NCBI GenBank assembly: GCA_948144175.1
Contig: CANXME010001998.1
Coordinates: forward strand, 124,001-188,000
Length of the DNA stretch: 64,000 bases
Reading direction: 5' to 3'
From: Closterium sp. NIES-65
Lineage: Eukaryota > Streptophyta > Zygnematophyceae > Desmidiales > Closteriaceae
The notes under the pieces are model-generated. The model was not told where the DNA came from and ran no database searches. It saw nothing but the letters and a program-made list of their open reading frames with translations. The position numbers were made by a program, and so were the translations under genes. This document shows, in pieces, positions 44,175 to 56,400 of this stretch. Numbering within the stretch: position 1 is the first letter of the stretch; each line of letters opens with the position of its first letter.

Positions 44175-47100
44175 ACCTCCCCTCGTTCTCTACGAACTCG
44201 GTGAGCACTGCTGTCCTCCAGGACGCGTAGGTTGACACCTTCACCCCTGGACGGCAGCGTGTGGCGATCTGTACGTGCTCCCGGAACGGTTGCCACCTAA
44301 CCACATTCACCCGTCGGGCTGGGTCGAGTCTCTACACACTGACTATTGCGCCTCCTTAGGTAGTTGCGTCTGCGTCTGCGTCAGGTCAGCTAGCTGCCCC
44401 CTGCTCGTGTCGCACCCTGTCGCACCTGACGCTCCTTTGGCACCACCGTCTTGGTCACCCCGCTGTGGCATGCCTCCGTGGCATGCACTCCCGTCTTCTT
44501 GTCTCTGGTCTTCCGAGGTCTCTGCCTCCCCTCCCACCATTACCTGCCCCTCCCTGCCTTCTATGTATCGAGGGGCGGCAGCGTGCCGCTCCACACTCCT
44601 CCTTGTTCCCCCTGACAGAGGCACCCCTGTAGACTCTCCACCTGGACGTGTGGGGCCCAGCCCGCATCCATGGACAGGGACACGAGCGGTACTTTCTGCT
44701 GGTTGTCGACGACTACTCGTGTTACACCACGATCTTCCCCTTGCACCGCAAGGGGAGGTCCCTGATGTTCTAATCCCTTGGATCCGCGCTGTTCGTCTCC
44801 AGCTCCGCGAGCGGTTCGAGACCGACCTTCAAGTCCTGCGTCTGCACTCTGACAGAGGTGGTGAGTATTCCTCCGACCTCTTGCGGGCCTTTTGTCGTGC
44901 GGAGGGCATTCGCCAGATGTTCACGCTCCCGGCCTCTCCGCAGGAGAATGGGGTTGCTAAGCGCCGCATTGCCTTAGTCATGAAGGTCGCTCGTACCTCC
45001 ATGATCCATGCGGCTGCCCCCCATTTTCTGTGGCCGTTGGCTGTCCAGTACACTGCCCATCAGCTCAACCTCTGGCCCCGTGTCTCCTTGCCGGAGACCT
45101 CGCCCACACTGCGTCGGACGGGGTAGGTTGGCAATGCGTCGGTGTTCCGGGTCTGGGGATGTCGAGCCTTTGTCCGCGATACGTTTGCGGACAAGCTCTC
45201 GTCCCGCGTCGTTTCCCTGTGTCTTCCTTGGCTTTGTCCCTGACGCGCCTGGCTGGAAGTTTTACCACCCCACCTCGCGCCGTGTCCTGCCCTCTCAGGA
45301 CGTCACGTTTGACGAGTCGGTCCCCTTTTACCATCTCTTCCCCTATCGCACTGCCCCTCTCCCTCCTCCGCCGCTCTTCCTAGCACCAGGTCCTCCTCCG
45401 GTAGACCCCCTCCCCCCTCAAGGTCCTGCTCCCTCAGGTGTGTCCCAGGTAGACCCTGTCGAGCTTGTCGAGGTAGCTGTCGATTCTAGTGCTGCTAGAG
45501 GTGGTGCGTCTAGGGGTGCTGAGCCTGCGGGGTTGGGGCCTCGGGGTGCTGAGCTTGAGCGTGCGGAGCCTGGGGGTGTTGAGCCTGGGGGTGCTGAGTG
45601 AGAGGGTGCGGAGCCTGGGGTGCTGAGCCTGACCGTACGGAGCCTGGAGGTGCTGAGCCTGGGGGTGCTGAGCCCGAGTGTACTAAGCCTGGAGGCCCTT
45701 TGGGTGTCTTGTCATGGCCGAAGTCTCTCTCCACTGCAGCTCCGCGAGTGGTTTGCTCGGAGCTGGAGCCTCTGGAGTGGTGCTGCTGGAGCTGAAGGCG
45801 TTGGAGGTGCTAGAGCCGCTAGTTCCGGAGGTGCTCGTACTGGAGGTACTGGAGCTGCTGGGGCTGGAGGTACTACTGGAGCTGCTGGAGGTGCTGGTGC
45901 TGTTGGAACTGGAGCTACTGGAGATGCTTCTGGAGCTGGAGCTGCTGGAGGTGCTGGAGCTACTAGAGCTGGAGGTGCTGCTAGAGCTGGAGCTGCAGGA
46001 GGTGATGGAGCTGGAGTTGCTGGAGCTGGAGGTGCTTCTGGAGCTGGAGCTGGAGTTGCTGCTGGAGCTGGAGCTGGTGGAGGTACTGGTGCTGTCAGTG
46101 CTGGTGCTGTTGGTGCTGAGCAGCCGTGACCATACTCTGTTCCACAACTTAAGTAGGTTCTTGGTCTCTCGCCTTCTGCTGACCTTGCTCCTCCCTTCCT
46201 GTGTCCACCGCCAGACCAGTCCGAGCCACAGCTACTGCCAGCCTCTCCGCTGCCTGCTCCTTCTCCTTACACTAAGCAGCCCGGAGGTCTTACTAAGCGT
46301 CGTGAGACTGAGTCTCGTCCTGCGTCGCCTGTTCGCGCTAGTTGCACTGGTCGTCGTGTTCCGCGTCCGCGTCCTCCTCCAGTCCTCGGCACGAACCAGA
46401 TGGCACTTCGTCCTTCCTCTATTCCACTGCGTGTCCCTCTGCCGTCTCCTCCTGCGTCCTCCCTTGCTAACGGTCCGGACCCGGAGTCTGACTCTCTTCG
46501 TGCTGCTAGTCGTACTGTCACGCGTCTCCTGGCCACTATGGTCACTGACCCTTCCTTTGAGTCCACGGCTGCGTCTGCCTTAGTCGCCGAGCTTAGTCGA
46601 CTTTGGTGCTCGCTGTCGTCTAGACTACGCCGCTAGCCTTGTTGCTGAGTCTAAGTCTGTCTGTCCTCCGTCCGTCGGGGGTGAGTGTGCTCTTCGCACG
46701 GACGTCCTTGAGGATAGGCAGGAGGACTTTGAGTGCTTTGCAGCTGATGTACCTCATCTCGTGTCCTATGCTGATTGCACCTGAGGGAGACCCAGATGCA
46801 CCAGACATCCTGGCCCCGCGCTCTTACGCAGAGGCGATAGAGGGTCCCTACTCCTCTCAGTGGCAGACAGCCATGGATGCAAAGATGGCATCCTGGAAGT
46901 CCACGAGCGCTTACGTCGACGAGGTTCCCCCACCTGGGGCGAACATCGTCGATGACATGTGGATTTTCAGGGTAAAGCGGCCGCCGGGTTCTCCACCTGT
47001 CTTCAAGGCTCGTTACGTTGCACTAGGCTTTGATCAGCGACAGGGAGTTGACTTCTTCCAGACCTTCTCCCCGACCCCGAAGATGACCACTCTTCGGGTT

Positions 47101-47210
47101 CTGCTGCACGTCGCCGTTCAGCGTGACTACGAGCTTCACTCTCTTGACTTCAGCACTGCCTTCCTACAGGGCAGACTGCACGAGGAGATCTGGCTGCGCC
47201 GCCCACCTTT
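44175..47210 (+). pseudogene. copia C Pol region right of element L, fossil
   Basis: A pre-integrase finger (LWHHR..HP near 44440), integrase core (LDVWGPARI near 44640, DDYS near 44710, LHSDRGGEYSS near 44845), linker repeats, and RT (WQTAMDAKMASW near 46860, LHSLDFSTAFLQG near 47135). Heavily degraded. Confidence 0.82.
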
Positions 47211-47464
47211 TCCTCACTTGCTCACTTCTTGATTTTGCCTGTACTGTGATCTATATACTTATACCTGCATACTTACTCTTGCTAGGTTGTGATCACTGTA
47301 CTGCTTGTTCTCCTATATTTATAACTCTGCATGTGAACTGGCCTTGTGGCCTTTTGCTTGTGCTCAGGAATGCGTGGTGACTTCGTGATCCACCCTGAGC
47401 TTGCTTTGCCGTTCTTGACTAGCCTTGTGACCTCTTTTTCTCCCCGAATTTGCCTATGGGGGTG

Positions 47465-47595
47465 TGTCAAACATATATGTTGCTTATTGTGTAGGCTGTA
47501 GTGGGGTAGCCGATATGGGGTACAACCCAAATTAGGGTTTGCTAGTTGTACCCATCCTGCTGCTAGTTCATTCATTCCTGTTTGTTATTCTGACA
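47465..47595 (+). repeat. 3' LTR of copia C
   Basis: 131 bp, preceded by the purine tract CTATGGGGGTG. Partner of 28308-28438. Confidence 0.92.
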
Positions 47596-48345
47596 GTGAT
47601 CACTAGCGTTTCTGCATTGCTGTTAGACTTATGCCTACTGTGCCTCACTTGCTTGCCTCTTGACCTCATCTTCTGTTCTGTACTGATATTTATCTATACC
47701 TGCATGTGCACACTTACTAGCCTGTGCTCGTTGCACTACTTATGCTATTATAAACCTGCATGTAAATTGGCCTTGTGGTCACTTTCTAATGCTCGGATTG
47801 TGTGGTGATCTTGACATCCACCCTGAGCTACGCTTGTTGCTTCTATTGACTGGTCTTGTGACCATTTGTGGTACATGTTCTCTCTTGCTATCTCTCACTT
47901 AGCCTATGGGGGAGTGTCAAATTGCATATTTGTGGTTGTAGGCTAAAGTGAGGTATCATGTACAGGGTATGATCCTTTCGAGGGTTAGTACCGTCATCGC
48001 CCGGATATAAGACATATATGCCTTATCTTATACACTAGAAAAAAGTTTGGGTTGTCTTGTATTTGGGGAAATTTTGGGTGTCTTATAAGTCATATAAATT
48101 GACAATATTCTATTGTATTATGTAATATTTACAGAGTCCGTAGAAACCTTGGGCCGACCTTGGGGTTGATGCATGCGTTGACATCATGTGCCACATGAGG
48201 GACGGACCAAAGCTGTCTGTGCTGGCAACATCCCTCCCTATTGATAGCATATTATCATGCTGCCAATGTCGTTTTGCTAACAGCAGCGCAAAGATCCCCT
48301 CTAGTTACAAGAATTCCCATAAACCCTAGTACGTTTTCAAGATAT
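47596..48345 (+). repeat. duplicated segment, copy 2
   Basis: Repeats 25905-26675: copia F-type 3' end, purine tract, LTR start TGTCAAATTGCAT near 47917, then the unassigned GGATATAAGACATATATGCC segment. It begins at the first base after copia C's 3' LTR. Confidence 0.85.
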
Positions 48346-48471
48346 TGTCTCATACACACACATGTTTCTTATAATCAGGAATACCCAATTATAAGAAACA
48401 CCCCAATTAGAGAAACCCCCTGTCCTCAATTCGCCAGTGTCATATATCCGAACGTTTACGGTACTTGTATC
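48346..48471. other. flank with a 12-bp inverted repeat
   Basis: GTTTCTTATAAT at about 48364 and ATTATAAGAAAC at about 48390 form a perfect inverted repeat. No gene. Confidence 0.5.
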
Positions 48472-48816
48472 TGTCAGAGGTCCACTGGTGATCCTCGATT
48501 GATCCTAGGGAAGGGTTACAGGCACATTGGCCTAGGGGGTTATGGGCGCACTGACCCGCTACTTAAGAAGCCCTTTTATCCCAATGGTCTAGTGGTTGGG
48601 ATTCTGTCATGGTATCAGAGCGAAGGTCTCGGGTTCGAATCCCGGTGTATGCACTTCGGGCATCCCAGTGCGGGGGGGTGTCAGAGGTCCACTGGTGATC
48701 CTCGATTGATCCTAGGGAAGGGTTACAGGCACATTGGCCTGGGGGGTTATGGGCGCACTGACCCGCTACTTAACAAGCCCTTTTATCCCAATGGTCTAGT
48801 GGTTGGGATTCTGACA
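48472..48816 (+). mobile_element. 345-bp miniature LTR element (TRIM/SMART type) with tRNA-like sequence
   Basis: Two 138-bp LTRs (48472-48609 and 48679-48816; TGTCAGAGGTCC ... GGGATTCTGACA) differ at about three bases. A perfect 5-bp target duplication GTATC flanks them (48467-48471 and 48817-48821). The interior is only 69 bp: primer site TGGTATCAGAGCG at 48610-48622, a tRNA T-arm-like block, and a purine tract CGGGGGGG against the second LTR. It codes for nothing and would depend on enzymes of an autonomous copia. Size and layout match plant TRIM/SMART elements. Confidence 0.92.
48578..48654 (+). other. tRNA-Glu-like composite across LTR end, primer site and interior
   Basis: From TCCCAATGGTCTAGTGG the sequence follows the 5' half of a tRNA-Glu including the A box. 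The LTR end and primer site replace the anticodon arm, and TCGGGTTCGAATCCCGG gives a perfect T arm and B box. The A-B spacing is close to that of a tRNA. Taken as a possible RNA polymerase III promoter, not a functional tRNA. Confidence 0.55.
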
Positions 48817-48821
48817 GTATC

Positions 48822-49039
48822 ACCATTTGTTGCTAGTCAATTATTTCTCCGTTGTTTTTCTTCAAAGAGTAGGATAGGAGCATGTCCTTATACCAAAAAG
48901 AGGGGAAGTAGCAGTTCACCAAACCCTTCGCTTGAGTAGAATCTGCTTTGCACCACAATACACAATTTTGAAAAGTGTTGCACACTTTTCATATGGTTAG
49001 TTATCGTATATTATCCCATTTAAAGCATTTATACTAGAC
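48822..49039. other. flank between the TRIM and chromovirus E
   Basis: AT-rich, no credible gene. It contains a perfect 9-bp-stem hairpin GAAAAGTGT-TGC-ACACTTTTC at about 48970-48992. Confidence 0.5.
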
Positions 49040-49392
49040 TCTAAGGAAAATTCCTTTTTCTTACTTCGCGCCCTTGCTTACCGCTTACACGACTGTTCCC
49101 GTCAACAGTTCCCAACAGTGCACAGTTACCACTCGCAACACTCGCCTCGACCACTAATCCCGCCACTGTTCACGACGCGACCCAACCTCACGGTTTGGTT
49201 GGTAACCCGCGCTCCGGACCTCCGCCTCGGTATTTTCCAACCTCGGCGCTAGGCCCGTTGCGCACCCCAATTTCTCGCATTACCGTTACCACGCTAGCTT
49301 TGCTACATAATCTTTGCTCATGCCTTCGCTCAATGTACTGTTTTGCTCTGATAGTGCAATTCTCGCTCGCTCGCTCAATTGCACTCGTAGCA
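49040..49392 (+). repeat. 5' LTR of chromovirus E
   Basis: 353 bp, partner of 61137-61434. Ends in CTCGTAGCA just before the primer-like site. Confidence 0.82.
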
Positions 49393-49572
49393 CTTGGTAT
49401 TCTGAGCCTACGATCTCTTCTGAAACTGCGCCCACACCTTCGCTTCCCTAATATCTCAATTTTTGGAGGGGCTAGTCGTCTCTAAGCGATCAAGCACCAC
49501 TGCTTGTGTGCCCTCTTGTAAGCACACTCAGCTTAGACTGAAGCTCTCGCTGAGCTCGTCCGACACCCCCGC

Positions 49573-52500
49573 CATGGCTAAATTCAGCCTCGCGACGCTG
49601 ACGCAAGAGCGCCTCGACGAACTTCTACGCCAAATCGAGGAATCTACGCTCGAAATCGCGATACTCATAGTGGAACACGACTCCGCCCAACAGCAATAAA
49701 CGGCGAATGCACCAGCACCAGCACCTGCAAATGCACCTACACAGTCAGATGAGCCAATTGGGATCTCATCAAGACCACAGTCACATCACAACAGCGTGGG
49801 ACAACGCTTGGGCGCGATCAATGATGGCGCCGCCCAATCGATGCCAGGCATGGAGAGAATCAGGACTGTACCGGGCGTAAGTGTACCTCGCAAGTCTCGT
49901 CGTCACGTCGGATTTGTTGCACCCGCCGGCAACGATGACATTGGTGAGCCGGTGCCCCTCAAGCCGGAACGCCTGCCCTGCTTCGATCCTAGCCAGCGTG
50001 GAGGTTTGACGGTTCAATCGTGCGTTCTCACGATGAACGTATTTTTTTACGCGAATTACGTCACGTCGGAGGTTGCGAAGATTCGGTACGCCGTTTCATT
50101 GCTGCGGGGCCCCGCCATGGACTGGTGGCGAGTCATCGTGACGTCGGCGCGTGCCTACAAGCCACTGTCGCAAGAGGAAGGGCCCGCGGACCAAGCCGTC
50201 ACCTAGAGTTCGTTCTACAAGACCGCCCAATAAAGCACGTGGGATGCGTGGTGCGCAGGGCTTCAATGCGCGCTTGGAGCCGATCGTGGCTTCGATTTCG
50301 GCACGCCAAAAGATGCGTACTTGGTGGCAACTCGGATGGTTCAAGATTACACCAACGGTTTTCTTGCGATTTGTGAGCAGGTCGGCTATATGCACGAAGC
50401 CGAGCGAGTGGATCGCTACTTCGGCGGCCTGAAGCCTGACATCTTGCACAAAATTTCCGCTTCGCGAGATCTCGAACTTCAACGAATCCTGGCGCTAGCG
50501 GAGAAAATCGATATCCTACACCGTCCAAGACCGGGGTCCTACAACGAACATCGCTCTCGAGGACCGATTGAGCACGCCACTGTACATGGCGTTGCGACAA
50601 ATGCACTGCCGCGACATTTTATTGACGGAGGAGCATGTCACAGCTTAGTTAATACCGCAACAGCACAAAAACTGCAACTGTCACTTAGCCGCTGCTTGCC
50701 GGAGATCGATGCACGCTTAGTTGACGGCACGCCGCTGGCTATACGGGAAAAGGTGAAGAGAGTGAAGGTTTGCCGTGGGGGGAATTTCGGGTTTACACAG
50801 GAAATGCTCGCGACGACACTGGATGGGAACGACATTTTAGTGACTCTACAACCCGCAAGTTGAATGGACGACATGTAGCTGCACTGTGCGAAGCGGTGGT
50901 AACTGGGTCGAACTACCTCGCTGGCATTCGCCTAAGTCTTTGGTCCACGTCAACACCATCATATGAAACAGGCTGTCGTCACTGGAGGTGACGTGTACAC
51001 AGTGGACATCACGGAGTAGGAGAAGCAGAGGAGCCGAGTGATTTTCAAAAAGTGCTGGCGGTCGTACCGCCCGAGCTACAGGAACTTTTGAAACGGTACC
51101 CGGGGATTTTCCCAGACGATTTACTAGAGGGACTGCCATCTCAGCGAGCACACTACCACCGCATAGAATTAGAACCAAGGGCACAGCCAACCGTACAGTG
51201 ACAGTTCAGACTGACACTGCCCGAACTTGACAAACTAGATCACCTGTTGGAAAAACAATTCATCCGACCGAGTTCGTCAATGTTCGCCGCACCGATATTG
51301 TTCACCCCGAAAAAAGACGAAGGGTTTTGCATGTGTATCGACTACCACGCACTGAACAGGGTAATAGTCAAATCTCGATATCCCATCCCCGCACTGACGA
51401 ACTGATAGACCAACGGCGAACGGCATGGGTATTTTTGAAGATCGACTTACGGGGATGTTACCACCAGATTAGAGTCGAACCATGGGCTGTGCCAAGACAG
51501 CTTTTAGAACTAAATACAGGTCGTACGAGTATACAGTGATGCCATTCCGGCTGACCAACGTACCGGCGACATTTCATATGACCATGAACGAGGCGTTTAG
51601 ACCGCTTTTAGATAAACGCGTGATTGTTTACCTCGACGACATCCTAGTTTACAGACACCATAACCAGCAGCACTTAGCAGACCTCGAAGCAGTGTTCAAG
51701 ATTTTAGACGAAAACTTGCTACTGACCAAGGGTTCGAAGTGCGATTTTTTTCATGACTAGCTAGAATTTCTAGGACACGTTATTTCGGAGGTTGGAGTTG
51801 AGATCGATCCAAAAAAAAAGTGGACACGGTGAAAGCGTTGCACCCCCCAACAGTTATCACGGAGCTGCAGGGTTTTTCAGAGTTCGTTAATTATGTGCGT
51901 CGGTTCGTCCCCGACATACCACGGTTAACTGCCCCACTGACACATCTTCTACGAAAGAATGTCGCTTCTACGTGGGGGGAGAAAGGGCATGCTGCCTTCT
52001 CTGCCCTAAAATTGTACTCTGTTCAACACGCGTACTGCGCATTGCCGACCCACACCGCCCGTTCGAAGTAGTTACATATGCAAGCGACATCACCATTGGA
52101 GCCGTATCGATACATGACTTAGGCAACAGATTACAACCCATCGCATACGAGTCACGAAAATTGCATCCGCCCGAAAAGAATTACCCGATACACGACCGCG
52201 AAATGCTCGCGATCGTGCACGCATTCAAAGTTTGGCACTACTACTTGACCAGTGCAGGCGTGACAGTACGAACACACCACAAATCACTATAGTACCTCCG
52301 CGCACAGCCCCACTTCAACCCACGTCAGGTTCGTTGGCTCGACTTCCTCGAGTCAAATTTCCACTACATGGTCACCTACAAAAAGGGAGCCTCGAACATC
52401 GCCGACGCATTGACCCGCCCCACTGCCCAAATACACGCCATAGTACTCGCCCAAACCAGCCCTCTACTTACAGGACTATTTACCCATGGCTACCAAACAA

Positions 52501-52640
52501 AACCATTCTTTACTGGAAAAAATTCACAACAGACTCATGGGTTTGTAAAAGCCGACACCGATTGCATCTGGGTACTGGGCTACACTTTATTGCGGGAGTT
52601 AGTACTACAAGAGACAAATCATGACATTTCGGAGTAGAGA
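49573..52640 (+). pseudogene. chromovirus E Gag, protease, RT, RNase H, fossil
   Basis: Gag starts MAKFSLATLTQERLDELL at 49573. A capsid-like segment (RYAVSLLRGPAMDWW near 50090), protease-like DGGA site, RT VMPFRLTNVPATF and YLDDIL (about 51540-51650), and RNase H NYPIHDREMLAIVHAFKVW (about 52180-52240) follow in gypsy order. A nucleocapsid knuckle was not seen. Heavily broken. Confidence 0.85.
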
Positions 52641-53061
52641 AAACATGGCAGCAGCTGCAGCGATATTACTAATGGGCCGAGATGCAAACCGACGTGTAGC
52701 GACACGTGGCATCGTGTCCCACCTGCCAGCTCTTGAAATCATCACGACACCGGCCGGCTGAACAGTTGCAGCCAATACCACCCCCAGAGCATGCTTGGCA
52801 GTAGGTGATGATGGACTTCGCTGCGTCGTTACCGGCCGGAGCAAGTGGGAACGACGCGATCGTGGTCGTCGTCGATCGGCTAACAAAGATGGCACATTTT
52901 GCAGCCTGCAAAATTCAATATCATACCACCCCGAAACTGACGGTTAAATAGAACGGACAAATCAGACCATGGAGCAGTTAATCCGAGCCACGTGCGACGA
53001 CCCGGCAACATGGGAACAGCAGCTACCACTCATTGAATTCGCATACAACAACTACACCTCA

Positions 53062-53186
53062 TGAGAAGAAACGAGGAATGGGAATGACTAAGGGAAAGTT
53101 GGGTACAAGTACAAACCCTAGAAAGTTGTACCCCATATGTGCTACCCCACTATAGCCTACAGCAGCTATGTCATATATGTCTGACA
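53062..53186 (-). repeat. 3' LTR of copia D
   Basis: 125 bp; partner of 60298-60422; purine tract CCTATGGGGGTG beside it on the minus strand. Confidence 0.93.
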
Positions 53187-53439
53187 CACCCCCATAGGCA
53201 AAGTGGGGGAGAACAAGGGGTCACAAGACCAGTCAAGCAAAGCAAAGCAAGCTCAGGGTGGATCACAAAGTCACCACACATTCCGAGCACAAGTTCAAGG
53301 CCACAAGGCCAGTTCACATGCAGGATTACATATATATAAAAGGCTAGACAAGCAAGAGCAGGTGTATATATATATATGCAACAGTACAAACAAGGTCAAG
53401 GGGTGAGCAAGTGAGGCAAGGTAGGCACAAGACCCAGCT

Positions 53440-56400
53440 GAGTACAGAAGCGCTGATGATCACAAGGCGCAAGTGCCTTGCTGAAGATATCAGCAGTGTT
53501 GGCCTCAGAGGCCACGTACGCAAGACGCAACTGACCACGCTGCTGTAGCTCACGAGCAAGGAAGTAGCGGAGAGCAATATGCTTCGTTTTGTGCTCCAGT
53601 CTCTGCTATCGACACAAGTCCAGCATGGCCTTGTTGTCTACGTACAGCACTGGAGGAGAACGAGGAGGCTCTCCGAGGTCAGTCAGCAGGTAGGTGAGCC
53701 AGCGAAGCTCCTGTGCAGCCATGGCCCCGGCGTAGATCTCAGCCTCACAACTGGAGCCGAGAACAGAAGACGAGCGGGTAGCCCGCCACGGAACCAAGGC
53801 TGAAGGTGTAACCCTGTGACGACCGCTGCGTAGTCTGGTCGTCAGCCCAAGAAGCGTCTGCGTGCCCAGTGAGGACCACTGGACTATGCCCTCCAAGCAC
53901 AAGCCCCATGCCCGACGTACTGCACAAGTAGCGCCACACCCTCTTCGCTGCAGCCATGTGCTCCGGTCTGTGTCTCCCAGGAGCAACATAGCGTGCGAGA
54001 ATGCTAAGAGGGTATACAAGGTGAGGTCTTGTGCAGGTCATCAGGTACATGAGGTAGCCAACAAGCTCTGGGTACGGGCCACTCGACTCTACGGACTCAT
54101 CCGAAGGCAGAGCTGAGAGCGAGTGGCGAGTAGGCAGAGGAGTGGCCTGAGGCGAGGAGTACGTGAAGCCGAAGCGCTGAAGGACCTGCTGCACCATGTG
54201 TGACTGAGTCAGGGTAATGGTGCGGCGTGCTCTGTCCCGGGTGATCTGCAAGCCAAGGTTGTTGCGCAGTTCACCCAGGTCTGTGCACGTGTGTCTCTTT
54301 TGCAGCTCGGACTTCATGTGGGCGAGTCCAGCAGTGTCAGCAGTGGCAAAGATCAAGTCGTCGACGTACACGAGGATGTAGAACGGCGGCAAAGAAGTGT
54401 CGGTGCGCAGAAACAGCGACGGGTTGGCAGTAGAGGGAGCAAACCCAAGAGCCGCAAGTGTAGTCCTCAGTGTGTCATGCCACTCACGCGGTGCCTAGCG
54501 GAGACCGTAGACTGGCCGCCGGAGGCTCCACTGGGTGCCAGGAGGAAAAGACCCAGCGAAGCCAGGTGGGCGACGCAGCCAGATCTCGTTGTACAGGCTG
54601 CCCTGCAAGAAAGCATTGTTGAAGTCAAGAGAGTGAAGCTCGTAGTCGCGGTGAGCAGCTATGTGCAGCAGTACCCGAAGAGTGGTCATCTTCGGGGTGG
54701 GAGAGAAGGTCTAAAATTAGTCAACTCCCTGCCGCTGTCTGAAGCCTCGAGCCACGTAACGCGCCTTGAAGACAGGCGGAGAACCCGGCGGCCGCTTCCC
54801 CCTGAAAATCCACATGCCACTGACGATGTTCGCCGTAGGCGGGGGAACCTCGTCAACGTAGGTGCCTGTGGACTTCCAGGAAGCCATCTCTGCATCCATA
54901 GCTGCCTGCCACTGAGAGGAGTAGGGACCCTCTATCGCCTCCGCGTAAGAGCACGGAGTCGGGATGTCAAGTGCATCCGGGTCTCCCTCAGGGGTAAGCA
55001 GTACGGACACGAGATGAGGTGAAGCAGCAGCCAAACACTGGAACTCCTCCTGCCTGTCCTCAAGGACGTCTGTGCCAAGGGCACACTCACCCCCGACGGA
55101 CCGAGGACACACAGACTCAGACTCAGCGACAAGACTAGCAGCGTAGTCTAGACGACAGTGAGCAGCAAAGTCGACAAGCTCTACAACTAGGGCAGACGCA
55201 GGAGTGGACTCAAAGGAAGGGTCAGTGACGACAGTAGCAAGGAGACGCGTGACAGAAGGACTGGCAGCAAGTAGAGTGTCCGACTCCGGGTCTGAAGAGC
55301 AGGAAGAGAGGACTCAGGAGGAGAAGGCAAAGGAGCAGTGGACGGATGCAGAGACATCTGGTGCATGCCAGGGACAGGAGGAGGGACGCTGACGCGAACC
55401 ACGACCACTAGAGCGAGCAGTATGGACAGGCGACGCAGGGCGAGACGCAGGCTCACGACGCTCAGCAAGACCTCCAGTAGGACCAGTGTAAGGAGAAGGA
55501 GCAGGCAGTGAGGAGGCCGGCTGGAACTGTAACTGTGACGGGACAGGCTGTGGACACTCTAAGGGAGGAGGAGGACCAGTAGAAGGCGGGAGACCAAGAA
55601 CTTGCTGAAGGAGCGAAACGAAGTACCGCCGAGGCTGCGCGGCGACTCCAGACACAGCAGGGACAGCACAAGGACCCCCAGCGGCAGCACCAGCGCCAGC
55701 AGCACCTCCAGCTCCAATACCTCCAGCAGCACCAGTAGCACCCCCAACAGGACCGCCTCCAGGACCGACAGCAGTAGCCTTAGCGCCAACACCCTCAGCA
55801 GCTCCAGCTCCAGTCGTACCCGCAGGCCCCGCTGCTCCAATACCCCCAATACGAGCACCTCCGGGACCCGCGGCACCAGCACCCTCAGCAGCCGAAGAAC
55901 CTCCAGCTCCAGCAGCACGCCTCCAGCGCCGGGCAAACCACTCACGCAGCTCCTGTGGAGAGAGTGGCTCCCGACGAGACGAATCACGCGGATAACCTGC
56001 AGGCTCAGTATCGCCAGACGCGACACGAGCAGGCCCAGCTCCCTCAGGCTCCGCACCCCGAGGCTCAGCACCTCCAGGCGTAGCACCCCCAGGCTCAGCA
56101 CCCCCACTCGTAGCACCCCTAGGCTCAGCACCTCCAGGCTCAGCACCCCCAGTAGTAGCACCCCCAGGCTCAGCACCCCCAGACTCAGCACCCCCAGTAG
56201 TGGCACCCTCAGACTCAGCACCCCCAGGCGTAGCACCCACACGCTCAGCACCCCCAGAGTCAGCACCCCCATGCTCAGCACCCTCAGCAGCACCAGAGTC
56301 ACCAGCAACCTCAGCAGGCTCAACTGCGTCTACGTGGGACACACCTGAAGGGGCAGGACCCTGAGGGGGGAGGGGGTCTACCCGGGGGGGACCTGGCACA

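Larger units (their letters stand above)
28308..47595 (+). mobile_element. Ty1/copia retrotransposon C, outermost of a three-level nest
   Basis: The 131-bp LTRs at 28308-28438 and 47465-47595 end in TTATTCTGACA and differ at about 11 positions (about 8%). A primer site TGGTTTCAGAGC begins at 28439. Parts: GC-rich leader (28451-29159), Gag (29160-30500), protease (about 30640-30700), then element L (30819-44174), then pre-integrase/integrase (44175-45130), linker with GGAEP-type repeats (about 45490-46100), and reverse transcriptase (about 46850-47210). RNase H is not seen. Broken more than ten times. The five-base flanks do not match, so an end may have been rearranged. Confidence 0.9.

Noticed and set aside
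48578-48654. Functional tRNA-Glu gene
   Set aside because: The anticodon arm is replaced by the LTR end and primer-binding site, and the acceptor stem does not pair.
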